This document shows positions 13,520 through 20,404 of a DNA stretch of 20,404 nt, in pieces. Made by a program: the position numbers and the translations under genes. Numbering within the stretch: the stretch's first letter is position 1; each line of letters opens with the position of its first letter. The DNA comes from an uncultured Oscillospiraceae bacterium (GTDB lineage: Bacteria > Bacillota > Clostridia > Oscillospirales > Oscillospiraceae). Location of the stretch: the NCBI GenBank assembly GCA_900752445.1, contig CAADVN010000185.1:1-20404 (forward strand), given 5' to 3'. The notes under the pieces are model-generated. The model made no database searches, was not told where the DNA came from, and saw nothing but the letters and a program-made list of their open reading frames with translations.

Positions 13520-16105
13520 TCATTTCTCCTTTAAAAATACCTCCAGCCGGTGCTCGCTGCCCGGCGCGGCCTCCTCCATGAACCTGCGCGGCACGGTGTT
13601 CCCGGGCAGGGGCCTCCCGTCCAGCACAAGCTCCGGCCTGTACTGCCCGTAGTCCAGCCCGAGCGGGTCGAAATAGGCGACATTCCAGGACAGGCCGCCA
13701 AAGCGCAGCTTGACAGAGACTGTCCCGTTCCTGTCGAACTGTCCCGCGAGCAGCTTCGGCTCTATGCACATCGCGCCCAGCCTGCCGCGTATGCCGTACA
13801 TCTGCCCGACCACGGTGCGGAGCGTCCAGGCCCCGGCGCCGGTCAGATAGTGATACGCGCCGCGGCCGTCCGGCTCAAAATACTCCGGTATCCCGGGGTA
13901 TATCCTGCTCGTCTCAAAGTCCATGGCCTGCTCGAACAGCGCGGAGAGCGCCTCGAAGCCCTCATGCACGAAGCCGCGCTCATAGAGCGCGCAGGCGTAC
14001 ATGACGGCCATATGGCTGAACACCGCCCCGTTTTCCTTTGTGCCGTAGGCAAAGGCGAACATACGTCCGAGCCGGTTCGGCCTGTCGCCGAAATCCGTGT
14101 TCAGCCGGTAGCCGCCGAGGTTCTTGTCAAAGAGCAGCCGTCTTGCCGCCCGGACCAGCTGCGCTGCCTGCTCGTCGTCCGAGACGGAGGACATGAGAGC
14201 GAACACCTGACCGGTCAGCATCATCCGCTCTGAGCCGGGTTCGGCGCACTCCGCCCTTTCCCCGGCCTCGTCGTAATAGCTGTTGAACCAGCCGTCCTCA
14301 GGGGCCTGGAGCCACTCCTGAGCCCTCAGCCTCTCGCCGAGCTTCCCGGCCTCTCGCCGGAGCGCGGCGGAGATATCGCTGGTCTGAAAACTCTCCTTTT
14401 CCGCGCCCGTGCCCGAGGCGCAGGCGCGGCAGTAGTCCCCGAGCCGGGCCCCTTCTCCCAGCAGCAGCCTGACGCGGCGCGGCAGCTCGAGGGCTGTGAC
14501 GCCCCTCTCCGACAGGGCGTCCAGCATGTCTGAGAGCCGCCTGAGGCTCAGGCAGTATGCAAAGGAGAAGGCAACGCTCTCGCCGCGCAGAGGCGCCATG
14601 TCGAGCGCATCGTTCCAGTCCGCCCCGCGAAGGCGCAGGGCCCCGTGCCCGCCCGTCTCGCGCACCGCCGCAAGCTGGCTTATGATGAGGTGCTCCGCCA
14701 CGGTGCCGGGCGCCTCTTTCACGGGCTCCTGCAGCCGCTGCGTGCCGCGCATGACGATGCCGTCCGAAAAATACGGCGCTTCCTCGAGCAGGAAGGGCAG
14801 GTCGCCCGTCCGGTCTATGTACTCGCAAATGGTCAGCACCGGCCAGAAAGCGTGGTCCATCCAGACCCGGACGATGTTGTTTCTGTCCGCGCGGAACTCG
14901 CCGGGTCGCTCGCCGATGATGGTGGCGTTGGTGCCGTCCGTCCTCATGCCTCCGCAGTAGGCGGCGAGCTGTGAGCGCAGGCCGTCCTCGCCCGAGAGCA
15001 GCAGACCCAGGCTATCCTGCCAGAGGTCGCGCCAGCCGCGGCCTCCGCGGCCGTAGTCGTGGTGCGGCAGGAAGGAGCAGCCGAAGATGCGCCGGAGCAC
15101 CGGCTGCACGCCCACCCAGCGCAGCAGCAGGTCGAAATCGCGCCTGCCGCTCTCAAAGCGCAGGGGCGCCGCCTTGCGCCACCACAGCCTCGTCTCGTCC
15201 AGCGAGCGCGAAAGCTCCGCGGCGGACGGCAGCTCGGGCTCCGTTCCGTCCTGCGCCATGCCGATGAGCAGCCAGAACTCCGCCTCCTCGCCCGGCTCCA
15301 GCGCGGCCGGGGCAAACCTCAGCGCACCGACGGTCTCGCGGCCCTCGAGCCTCGCGCCGGGCAGGACTCCAGGCCTCTCGTCCACGACCCACTCCGGCCG
15401 GAGCAGGCTGCCGCCCTCGCCGGTATACTCGAGCCTGTCCATGCAGAACTCACGCGGCGCCGCGCCGGAGCCGTCCATGCCGAGGACGAAATAGCTGTTC
15501 CCGTTAGGCAGATGTCCGCGCTCGTCAAAAGCCCAGGTCGGCTTTAGTATGACGCCGTTTTCCACGCACCGGGCCCGGTGCAGCAGCGAGGTCACGTGCC
15601 GGTGGTCGCGCAGGTTGTCCGCGCTCCTTCCGTAGAGCGGCGCCGCCGCCGTGGGAGTGAAGCAGACCGGCTCCGTTCCGCAGTTTCTTATGACGAAATG
15701 CGTGATCTCTATAAGGGGCATCGACGGCGCTATCCAGCTCGTCACCCGGCTCTCGAGTGGGAAAGCCGCGTCCGAAACGCGCAGCCGGTGCCACAGCAGG
15801 CCCGCCTCGACCGTCAGTTCGGCGGGTTCTGCCAGTCTCCATGCGTCGAAGCCCGTCATGGACCGGCAGCGCCCGTCGGCGAGCCTGCACCAGAAATTGC
15901 GGCTCTCCATGCCGTCCTCCAGGTCCTGCGCGCTCACCGGGCGCAGCACGAAGCTCTCCTGCCCCAGCTTGCAGTCCCCGCCCAGCCTCGGCGTCAAGCA
16001 GGACTTCAGCCCGCCCTCGGCGCAGAGCGGAAAATACAGGCCCGAGACGCGCTCCGCGTGCCCGAGCCGGAAATTTCCATCGCTTCCAACGAAGCTCAAA
16101 GCCAT
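13520..16105 (-). CDS. GH94 phosphorylase (laminaribiose/cellobiose phosphorylase type)
   Basis: The 861-residue protein has the GH94 layout: an N-terminal beta-sandwich with acceptor loops, a linker, a helical barrel with GRGGRGWRDLWQD (352-364) and RGADWNDALD (493-502), and a short C-terminal sheet domain. Asp499 in DWND is the expected general acid. The enzyme phosphorolyses a beta-glucosyl disaccharide to glucose 1-phosphate plus glucose. The frame stays open far upstream, but that part is the antisense-like shadow of GH17. The start at 16103-16105 has GGGGAG 8 nt upstream and gives a 10-nt overlap with the GH17 stop. There is no signal peptide. Because a GH161 phosphorylase and a GH17 enzyme flank it, laminaribiose is a better substrate guess than cellobiose. 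Confidence 0.85.
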   Translation of the reverse strand: MALSFVGSDGNFRLGHAERVSGLYFPLCAEGGLKSCLTPRLGGDCKLGQESFVLRPVSAQDLEDGMESRNFWCRLADGRCRSMTGFDAWRLAEPAELTVEAGLLWHRLRVSDAAFPLESRVTSWIAPSMPLIEITHFVIRNCGTEPVCFTPTAAAPLYGRSADNLRDHRHVTSLLHRARCVENGVILKPTWAFDERGHLPNGNSYFVLGMDGSGAAPREFCMDRLEYTGEGGSLLRPEWVVDERPGVLPGARLEGRETVGALRFAPAALEPGEEAEFWLLIGMAQDGTEPELPSAAELSRSLDETRLWWRKAAPLRFESGRRDFDLLLRWVGVQPVLRRIFGCSFLPHHDYGRGGRGWRDLWQDSLGLLLSGEDGLRSQLAAYCGGMRTDGTNATIIGERPGEFRADRNNIVRVWMDHAFWPVLTICEYIDRTGDLPFLLEEAPYFSDGIVMRGTQRLQEPVKEAPGTVAEHLIISQLAAVRETGGHGALRLRGADWNDALDMAPLRGESVAFSFAYCLSLRRLSDMLDALSERGVTALELPRRVRLLLGEGARLGDYCRACASGTGAEKESFQTSDISAALRREAGKLGERLRAQEWLQAPEDGWFNSYYDEAGERAECAEPGSERMMLTGQVFALMSSVSDDEQAAQLVRAARRLLFDKNLGGYRLNTDFGDRPNRLGRMFAFAYGTKENGAVFSHMAVMYACALYERGFVHEGFEALSALFEQAMDFETSRIYPGIPEYFEPDGRGAYHYLTGAGAWTLRTVVGQMYGIRGRLGAMCIEPKLLAGQFDRNGTVSVKLRFGGLSWNVAYFDPLGLDYGQYRPELVLDGRPLPGNTVPRRFMEEAAPGSEHRLEVFLKEK

Positions 16106-17013
16106 TTTCCTATCTCCCCGACAACAATTTTTCCGCTCCTGTCCTCCCGGAACAGGCCCCAGTGCTTCTCCGGCTCGCTCCCGGAAGAGCCGCCCTTCCA
16201 GGGCTCGTCGAAGGCCTCGAAGATGAAGCACGGCACGCCCGCGTCCCTCATCCGGCGCAGCGCGGCTTTCAGGTACTCCGCCTGCGAGGGCTCGGACGCC
16301 TCCCGCGTCAGCATCTGCGGGCTGTCCGACTCCGTCGCCCAGCCGAACTCGGTGACGACCAGCTTCCTGCCCGGCAGCGCGGCCGACACGCGCTCCAGGT
16401 CGCGTTCCATGTGCCCGATCGCCTCCCGGAGCGGCACACGGTTCCACTGCGGGTAGCTGTGCACGCCTATGAAATCCAGCTCGGAGGCCAGCTCCGCCAG
16501 TCCCGGCCACTCCCAGGCGCCCTCGCAGTAGCCCACGGGCAGACCCGAACCGGCCTTTAGCCTGCGCGCGAAGGCACACAGGCGCTCGGCCGTCACAAGG
16601 TCAGCGCCCCACGAAGGACGGTTCTCGTTGCCCACGGAGAGGGCGAGCATATGCTTCTCATACCTTCCCGCCAGCTCCAGGAGCCTTGCGAGCTGCGCGT
16701 CGTTCCGCCTCGCGTTTTCGGCATACCTCTCCCCGGCTAGCGGCTCGGGAGTCCACGGGCAGCCGGGATTGTGGTACTCTGCGGCGGGGTCTATGCCGAG
16801 CATGACTCTGAGCGGCAGGCCCTCCGCAGCTATAAGCTCCAGCGTCATCTCTGCGTGGCGATTAGGTTCGTACATCCTCAGCCGCCGGAAGCCCAGGTCG
16901 GCAAGCAGCCTCAGGTCTTCCAGCACCTGCTCTCTTGTCGGGAACACGCCGCTTTTCGGGCTCTGGCCTCGCCTGAAGCCAGAGTAGCACACGCCCGGGA
17001 CGGGGTCTGTCAT
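16096..17013 (-). CDS. GH17 beta-1,3-glucanase-like glycosidase, cytoplasmic
   Basis: The 305-residue TIM-barrel protein of family GH17 acts on beta-1,3-glucans. It opens GVCYSGFRRGQSPKSG (7-22), as in bacterial 'GVNYSPFRxGQSP' members. Catalytic residues are Glu130 in SVGNENRPSW (acid/base) and Glu222 in VTEFGWATES (nucleophile). It ends with the family's FEAFDEPWKG and EKHWGLF. There is no signal peptide, so it trims or transglycosylates oligosaccharides inside the cell rather than attacking polymer outside. The ATG directly follows the response regulator stop (TAGATG), with AGGAGG 9 nt before it inside that gene, and its end overlaps the GH94 start. This arrangement supports coupled translation and a shared pathway. 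Confidence 0.9.
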   Translation of the reverse strand: MTDPVPGVCYSGFRRGQSPKSGVFPTREQVLEDLRLLADLGFRRLRMYEPNRHAEMTLELIAAEGLPLRVMLGIDPAAEYHNPGCPWTPEPLAGERYAENARRNDAQLARLLELAGRYEKHMLALSVGNENRPSWGADLVTAERLCAFARRLKAGSGLPVGYCEGAWEWPGLAELASELDFIGVHSYPQWNRVPLREAIGHMERDLERVSAALPGRKLVVTEFGWATESDSPQMLTREASEPSQAEYLKAALRRMRDAGVPCFIFEAFDEPWKGGSSGSEPEKHWGLFREDRSGKIVVGEIGKWL

Positions 17014-18507
17014 CTAATCCTGCCTCCTGTACTGTTTCTGCTGATACTCAGCCGGGGTCATGCCCGCCGACTCCTTGAACGCCCGGTAAAAGCTCTTGTA
17101 GCTGTCGTAGCCCACGCGCTCAGCCACCTCGGAAATGCGTATATCCGGCTGGCGCAGGAGCTTTTTCGCCGCGTCGAGCCTTATGTCGCGCAGGTATTCC
17201 GAAAACGTCCTGCCCGTCTGCTTCTTGAACGAATTTGAAAAGTAGGCGTAGTTGAGCGACACCTCGTTTGACACTACCGCGAGGGTTATGGGACGCATAT
17301 AGTTCGCGCGTATGTAGGCCTCGGCCCGGTCTATAGCGAGGCTGTCCCTGCCGGAGCCCTGGTCCCGCGCCGCACGGTGCAGCCTCAGCAGCTGGTCGTT
17401 CGCGAAGAGCAGGTATTCGCGCATCGTTTCGAACTCCAGCGGCATATGTATGGGCTCCAGCTCCGCCCCGGTGTGCAGCTTCTTCTCTATCTTCCTCAGC
17501 ACCCGGTAGAGCGTGTCGCAGAGCGCCAGCGTATAGCCTATTCCGTAGCCCGCGAGCTTTTTGCGCTCGAAAAGCCCGGTCAGCGCACGGCTCAGCTCGG
17601 CCTCGGAGCCTATGCCCACCATGTCCCCGAGGCGCTCGACTTCGGCGTGGGGAATGGTGAAATCCGTGGACATCTTCGCGATATCCTCAGCGGTGAGCAG
17701 GCGCTTGCCGGGGTAGAGCAGCCGGTGCACCAGGATGTCGCTCGCCCTCCTGTAAGCCTCCCGGAGCCCGCCTATGCCGTGCGCTCCCCGAACCAGCGCC
17801 GCCGTGAATTTGAGGTCTGTTATGCTGTCCAGCATGGCCTCGACATCGTATCCAGCGACGGCAATGAGTACCTGCTCCTTCGCGCTGCCCAGGAGCAGGG
17901 CATTTTCAGGTATTCTCGCCGTCATTCTTCGACTGAGCGTTTCAGCCTCAGCCTCGCCTCCGGGAAAGCCTATGAGCAGCAGATCGCAATCACCCGTGAG
18001 GAAGGGGTAACTCCCTGCCATGAGCTGACACAGCTCCGCGTTTTCCCCGCCGCCTTGGATGTGGTGGAAAAAGAGTGCGCGGCGCGACTTCTCCGTCCGG
18101 GCCCGGCTGTCAGTCCGGCTGTGGTCGAGCAGCTTGTCTGCCCGCGCCTGTTCCACCGCCCTGAAAAGCTCGGCCTTGTCGATGGGTTTGAGCAAATATG
18201 CCCTGGCCCCGTACTCTATGGCCTTCTGGGCGTACTTGAACTCGTCGTAGCCGCTGACCACGATGACTGCGGTCTGCGGCCAAAGCCTCCGGCAGCGCTC
18301 CATGAGCGCGATGCCGTCCATGTCCGGCATCCTGATATCCGTGACGAGCAGGTCGGCCGGGCTGCGCTCCATGAGCCGCACGGCCTCGGCCCCGCTGGAC
18401 GCGGTCCTGATCTCCATGGGCTCGAGCCCTGAGGGCAGCTGCTCCAGCATGGCCTTTATCCCCTCGCGGATCATCTCCATGTCGTCCGCCACTATGACCT
18501 TCAGCAT
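17014..18507 (-). CDS. YesN-type response regulator, REC plus AraC HTH
   Basis: The 497-residue protein has an N-terminal receiver domain (1-120) with acidic pocket Asp8/Asp9, phosphoacceptor Asp57 in VTDIRMPDMDG, a Ser in VVSGYDEF and Lys107 in YLLKPID. A middle region without clear motifs (about 130-385) follows. A C-terminal AraC-family double helix-turn-helix (about 395-492) has SLNYAYFSNSFKKQTGRTFS and ISEVAERVGYDSYKSFYRAF. It is a DNA-binding activator phosphorylated by the partner kinase, whose stop lies one base upstream of this ATG. The family usually activates carbohydrate uptake and degradation genes in Bacillota. Its position inside the glucan operon suggests it controls that operon in response to a beta-glucan signal. 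Confidence 0.92.
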   Translation of the reverse strand: MLKVIVADDMEMIREGIKAMLEQLPSGLEPMEIRTASSGAEAVRLMERSPADLLVTDIRMPDMDGIALMERCRRLWPQTAVIVVSGYDEFKYAQKAIEYGARAYLLKPIDKAELFRAVEQARADKLLDHSRTDSRARTEKSRRALFFHHIQGGGENAELCQLMAGSYPFLTGDCDLLLIGFPGGEAEAETLSRRMTARIPENALLLGSAKEQVLIAVAGYDVEAMLDSITDLKFTAALVRGAHGIGGLREAYRRASDILVHRLLYPGKRLLTAEDIAKMSTDFTIPHAEVERLGDMVGIGSEAELSRALTGLFERKKLAGYGIGYTLALCDTLYRVLRKIEKKLHTGAELEPIHMPLEFETMREYLLFANDQLLRLHRAARDQGSGRDSLAIDRAEAYIRANYMRPITLAVVSNEVSLNYAYFSNSFKKQTGRTFSEYLRDIRLDAAKKLLRQPDIRISEVAERVGYDSYKSFYRAFKESAGMTPAEYQQKQYRRQD

Positions 18508-18508
18508 T

Positions 18509-20278
18509 TTACCAACCCCCCAGCTCGGCTCCGTTGTAGGGCAGGATCACATAGGCCCTCACCCCGCCTGCTTCTCCGCTTTCCAGCCTCAGCCCCGAGC
18601 CCTCGCCGTAGGACATCACGAGCCGCTGATGCACGTTCACGATGCCTATGCCGTTGCGCTCTTTCCTGAGCGGCTCAACGCTGCCCCCGTCGAGGGCGCG
18701 GCGTATCGCCGCAAGCCGCTCCGCCGGGATGCCGCAGCCGTCGTTTTCCACGCAGACCTTTAGCCAGCCGGCTTCATTTGAACAGCTTATCCTTATATGC
18801 AGATGTCCATGACCGGATGGAAGGCCGTGGCTTATCGCGTTCTCGACCAGGGGCTGGATGCTCAGCTTCGGTATCTCGCAGTCGAGATAGTCCCCGGCGA
18901 CGCAGTCCTCCAAGACCAGCTCCGCCTCTCCGGTGACTCCGCAGAAGTGGACGTAGCGGTGGACGCAGTCCAGCTCCTCGCGCATGGTCACCGTCCTGTC
19001 CTTCCAGGTCATGTGATAGCGCAGCAGGCTGCCCAGCGACACTATGGTGTCCGCGATATCGGGCTCCCCGCGTATCTCAGCCATCATGCGTATGCTCTCG
19101 AGCGCGTTGTAGAGGAAGTGGCTGTTTATCTGGCTCTGGAGCGCGTTGAGCTCCGCCCTGGTCGCGGCGAGGCTGCGCTCCACGTTCTCGTCCATCAGCT
19201 CCTGAGTCCTGTCCAGCATGCGGTTGAAGGTGTGGGCCAATGTGTCCAGCTCGTCCCCGCCTCCATCCCGCTCGGGCACCCGGACGCTCAGGTCTCCGCC
19301 GCGCACCCTGAGCATATTCTCTTCCAGTGATGACAGCCTGCGAAGCAGCCTCCGGCAGACGTACTGCACCAGCAGCCAGAGCAGCACCGCCGCGAGAACG
19401 AGCGCGCAGAGCGAGGCGAACATCGCTTCACGCGGGCCGCTCATCAGCGCATCCCGCTCGGTCAGCACCACCGCCCAGCTGTCAAGCAGGGGCAGATAGG
19501 CCGCCGCGCCGTAATACGATGAGCCGCCGTGCTCGAATTCCAGCGTGCCCGATGAGCTCTCAGAGATGGCAAGAAGTACGGCCTCCGTATCCGGCAGCGC
19601 CTCCCGGTCTGAGGTGAAGCAGCCGCCGCCGTCCGCCGGGAGAAGCGCCACGCTGTACGCCGTCTCCGGCATAGCCTGGTACAGCCCGCTCAAAAACGGC
19701 TCTATGTCTATCCTCAGGACGAGCATACCTATCCTCGTCACATCCAGATACACGGCGTAGCAGCAGGATATCCCGCCCTCTTCGTCTGTCACATACACCC
19801 CGCTCTGACCTCTGAGGCCGAGATCCTCGAGGGCGGTATTCCTGAGCCTGTCGGCATTGTAGATGAGCGGCCAGATCTCATAGACCCCGTCGTTTTCAAA
19901 GTAGAAACTGGCCTCGCTGATGAGCGGGTTCGACTGGAAGATGTAGCGCATGTCCTGCAGCTCGTTCTGGGCGAACTTGACGAGGGCGAGCCCATCCGAG
20001 TCCATGTCCCCGGAGCAGAACTCGAGGAAGCTCCTGCGGTTCAGGGCTATGAGGGCGCTGTTCGACACGAGTTCCGCGTTGCCGGAGGTCTGGCTCCTCA
20101 GCTCGCTGAGCACCGCGGCCGCCTCGTTGTCAAACTGCGAGTACGCCTCGTCGGTCTTCCACTTGAGCCAGAGCGCCGCGCCGATGAGGCAGGGGATGAG
20201 CAGGATGGGAAAGAGCGTGAGCATTATCTTGGACGAGACCCTCATCCTTCTCGCCATGATCAGCCCCTTGTTGTTCAT
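18509..20278 (-). CDS. YesM-type sensor histidine kinase
   Basis: The 589-residue membrane kinase has a first transmembrane segment at about 17-39 and an extracytoplasmic dCache-like sensor region (about 40-282). A second transmembrane segment lies at about 285-306, followed by a HAMP domain (about 307-360). A His_kinase (LytS/YesM) domain carries His387 in QSQINSHFLYNALES, and the HATPase has Asn480 in LVENAISHG and ENDGCGI (511-517). The usual NPHFLYN reads NSHFLYN. The ATG at 20276-20278 has AGAGGTGG just upstream. A second ATG seven codons in, with AAGGGG, is an alternative. It is the first gene of the operon and probably senses an extracellular sugar, directly or through a binding protein. 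Confidence 0.92.
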   Translation of the reverse strand: MNNKGLIMARRMRVSSKIMLTLFPILLIPCLIGAALWLKWKTDEAYSQFDNEAAAVLSELRSQTSGNAELVSNSALIALNRRSFLEFCSGDMDSDGLALVKFAQNELQDMRYIFQSNPLISEASFYFENDGVYEIWPLIYNADRLRNTALEDLGLRGQSGVYVTDEEGGISCCYAVYLDVTRIGMLVLRIDIEPFLSGLYQAMPETAYSVALLPADGGGCFTSDREALPDTEAVLLAISESSSGTLEFEHGGSSYYGAAAYLPLLDSWAVVLTERDALMSGPREAMFASLCALVLAAVLLWLLVQYVCRRLLRRLSSLEENMLRVRGGDLSVRVPERDGGGDELDTLAHTFNRMLDRTQELMDENVERSLAATRAELNALQSQINSHFLYNALESIRMMAEIRGEPDIADTIVSLGSLLRYHMTWKDRTVTMREELDCVHRYVHFCGVTGEAELVLEDCVAGDYLDCEIPKLSIQPLVENAISHGLPSGHGHLHIRISCSNEAGWLKVCVENDGCGIPAERLAAIRRALDGGSVEPLRKERNGIGIVNVHQRLVMSYGEGSGLRLESGEAGGVRAYVILPYNGAELGGW

Positions 20279-20297
20279 AAGACCACCTCTGCCCGAT

Positions 20298-20325
20298 TTT
20301 ATCACACGTTCCGGGACAAGCACAA
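20298..20325 (-). promoter_or_regulatory. Candidate promoter of the beta-glucan operon
   Basis: On the minus strand, TTGTGC (20320-20325), a 16-nt spacer and an extended -10 of TGT-GATAAA (-10 at 20298-20303) precede the sensor kinase start by about 20 bp, giving a very short leader. The -35 match is poor (3 of 6), as expected for an activator-dependent promoter. It starts right after the hairpin at 20327-20353. Confidence 0.4.
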
Positions 20326-20326
20326 C

Positions 20327-20353
20327 GGGCGGCGGGCGGACAGCCCGCCGCCC
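20327..20353 (-). terminator. GC-rich hairpin, probable terminator of upstream gene
   Basis: GGGCGGCGGGC (20327-20337) pairs exactly with GCCCGCCGCCC (20343-20353) around a 5-nt loop. On the minus strand it is followed by GTTGTGCTTGTC, a weak U-rich tail. It lies just after a possible stop codon at 20360-20362 and before the operon promoter, so it probably insulates the operon from the preceding gene. Confidence 0.6.
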
Positions 20354-20359
20354 CCGGGT

Positions 20360-20404
20360 TTAAGGGGTCGGTAATTCAATCGAAACAGGCCTTGCGGGGC
20401 TCCA
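20360..20404 (-). CDS. Possible C-terminal end of another minus-strand gene
   Basis: The last 14 codons of an open minus-strand frame enter from beyond the window and end in TAA at 20360-20362 (visible residues WSPARPVSIELPTP). The stop is followed 6 nt later by the GC-rich hairpin at 20327-20353. That placement, and only that, suggests a real gene end. No family can be named from 14 residues, and other minus frames are also partly open here. Confidence 0.3.
   Translation of the reverse strand, partial: WSPARPVSIELPTP

Noticed and set aside
16106..16579. N-terminal extension of the GH94 frame by 158 codons
   Set aside because: The extension is Arg/Gly/Ala-rich, unlike protein, and lies antisense-free but out of frame inside GH17. 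The ATG at 16103-16105 has a proper ribosome binding site and the GH94 domain starts there.
1..20404. CRISPR array, tRNA or rRNA genes
   Set aside because: No regularly spaced direct repeats and no recognisable tRNA or rRNA sequence were seen on either strand by reading.

Overview
This window reads as a chromosomal segment of an anaerobic Bacillota (Clostridia-type) bacterium. The support is strong AAGGAGG-like ribosome binding sites before nearly every gene, a YesM/YesN-type two-component pair, Firmicutes-type sugar-acid genes, and remnants of AbrB/SpoVT, IS3-family and ICE-type genes. The species cannot be named from the sequence. GC content is high in the right half and visibly lower in the intergenic regions and the debris zone.

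Region 1 (about 1-8040) is a carbohydrate-acid catabolic locus built around a divergent promoter at 5236-5454. Leftward lie a LysR regulator, a DapA/NanA-family aldolase, a PfkB kinase resembling 2-keto-3-deoxygluconate (KDG) kinase, a Cof-type HAD phosphatase, a D-2-hydroxyacid dehydrogenase and the first 29 codons of a lipoprotein. Rightward lie an iron-type alcohol dehydrogenase and a fucose/arabinose-isomerase-like protein, nearly abutting. The set suggests isomerisation and oxidation or reduction of an unusual sugar or sugar acid, followed by phosphorylation and retro-aldol cleavage. No dehydratase, uronate isomerase or transaldolase is present, so the substrate is unknown. The alcohol dehydrogenase has lost one of the four usual metal ligands (His to Val at residue 272).

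Region 2 (about 8041-10569) is a gene graveyard around one intact small gene. It holds an HTH/sigma-like fragment, the left end of an IS3-family (IS150-like) element with a stop-ridden OrfA, a CHC2 primase N-terminal fragment, an intact SdpI-like membrane protein with its own promoter and a 16-bp palindrome, a 32-codon truncated AbrB/SpoVT gene, and on the minus strand a GH16 laminarinase remnant whose catalytic nucleophile codon has become Lys.

Region 3 (10570-20323, all minus strand) is a compact five-gene operon: sensor kinase (YesM type), AraC-type response regulator (YesN type), GH17 glucanase, GH94 phosphorylase and GH161-type beta-1,3-oligoglucan phosphorylase. Junctions are 10-nt overlaps to 1-nt gaps. 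None of the three enzymes has a signal peptide, so the operon encodes sensing plus cytoplasmic, largely phosphorolytic breakdown of imported beta-1,3-gluco-oligosaccharides. The GH16 remnant directly after the operon suggests an endoglucanase gene that has been lost. A GC-rich hairpin and a possible C-terminal fragment of another minus-strand gene close the window.
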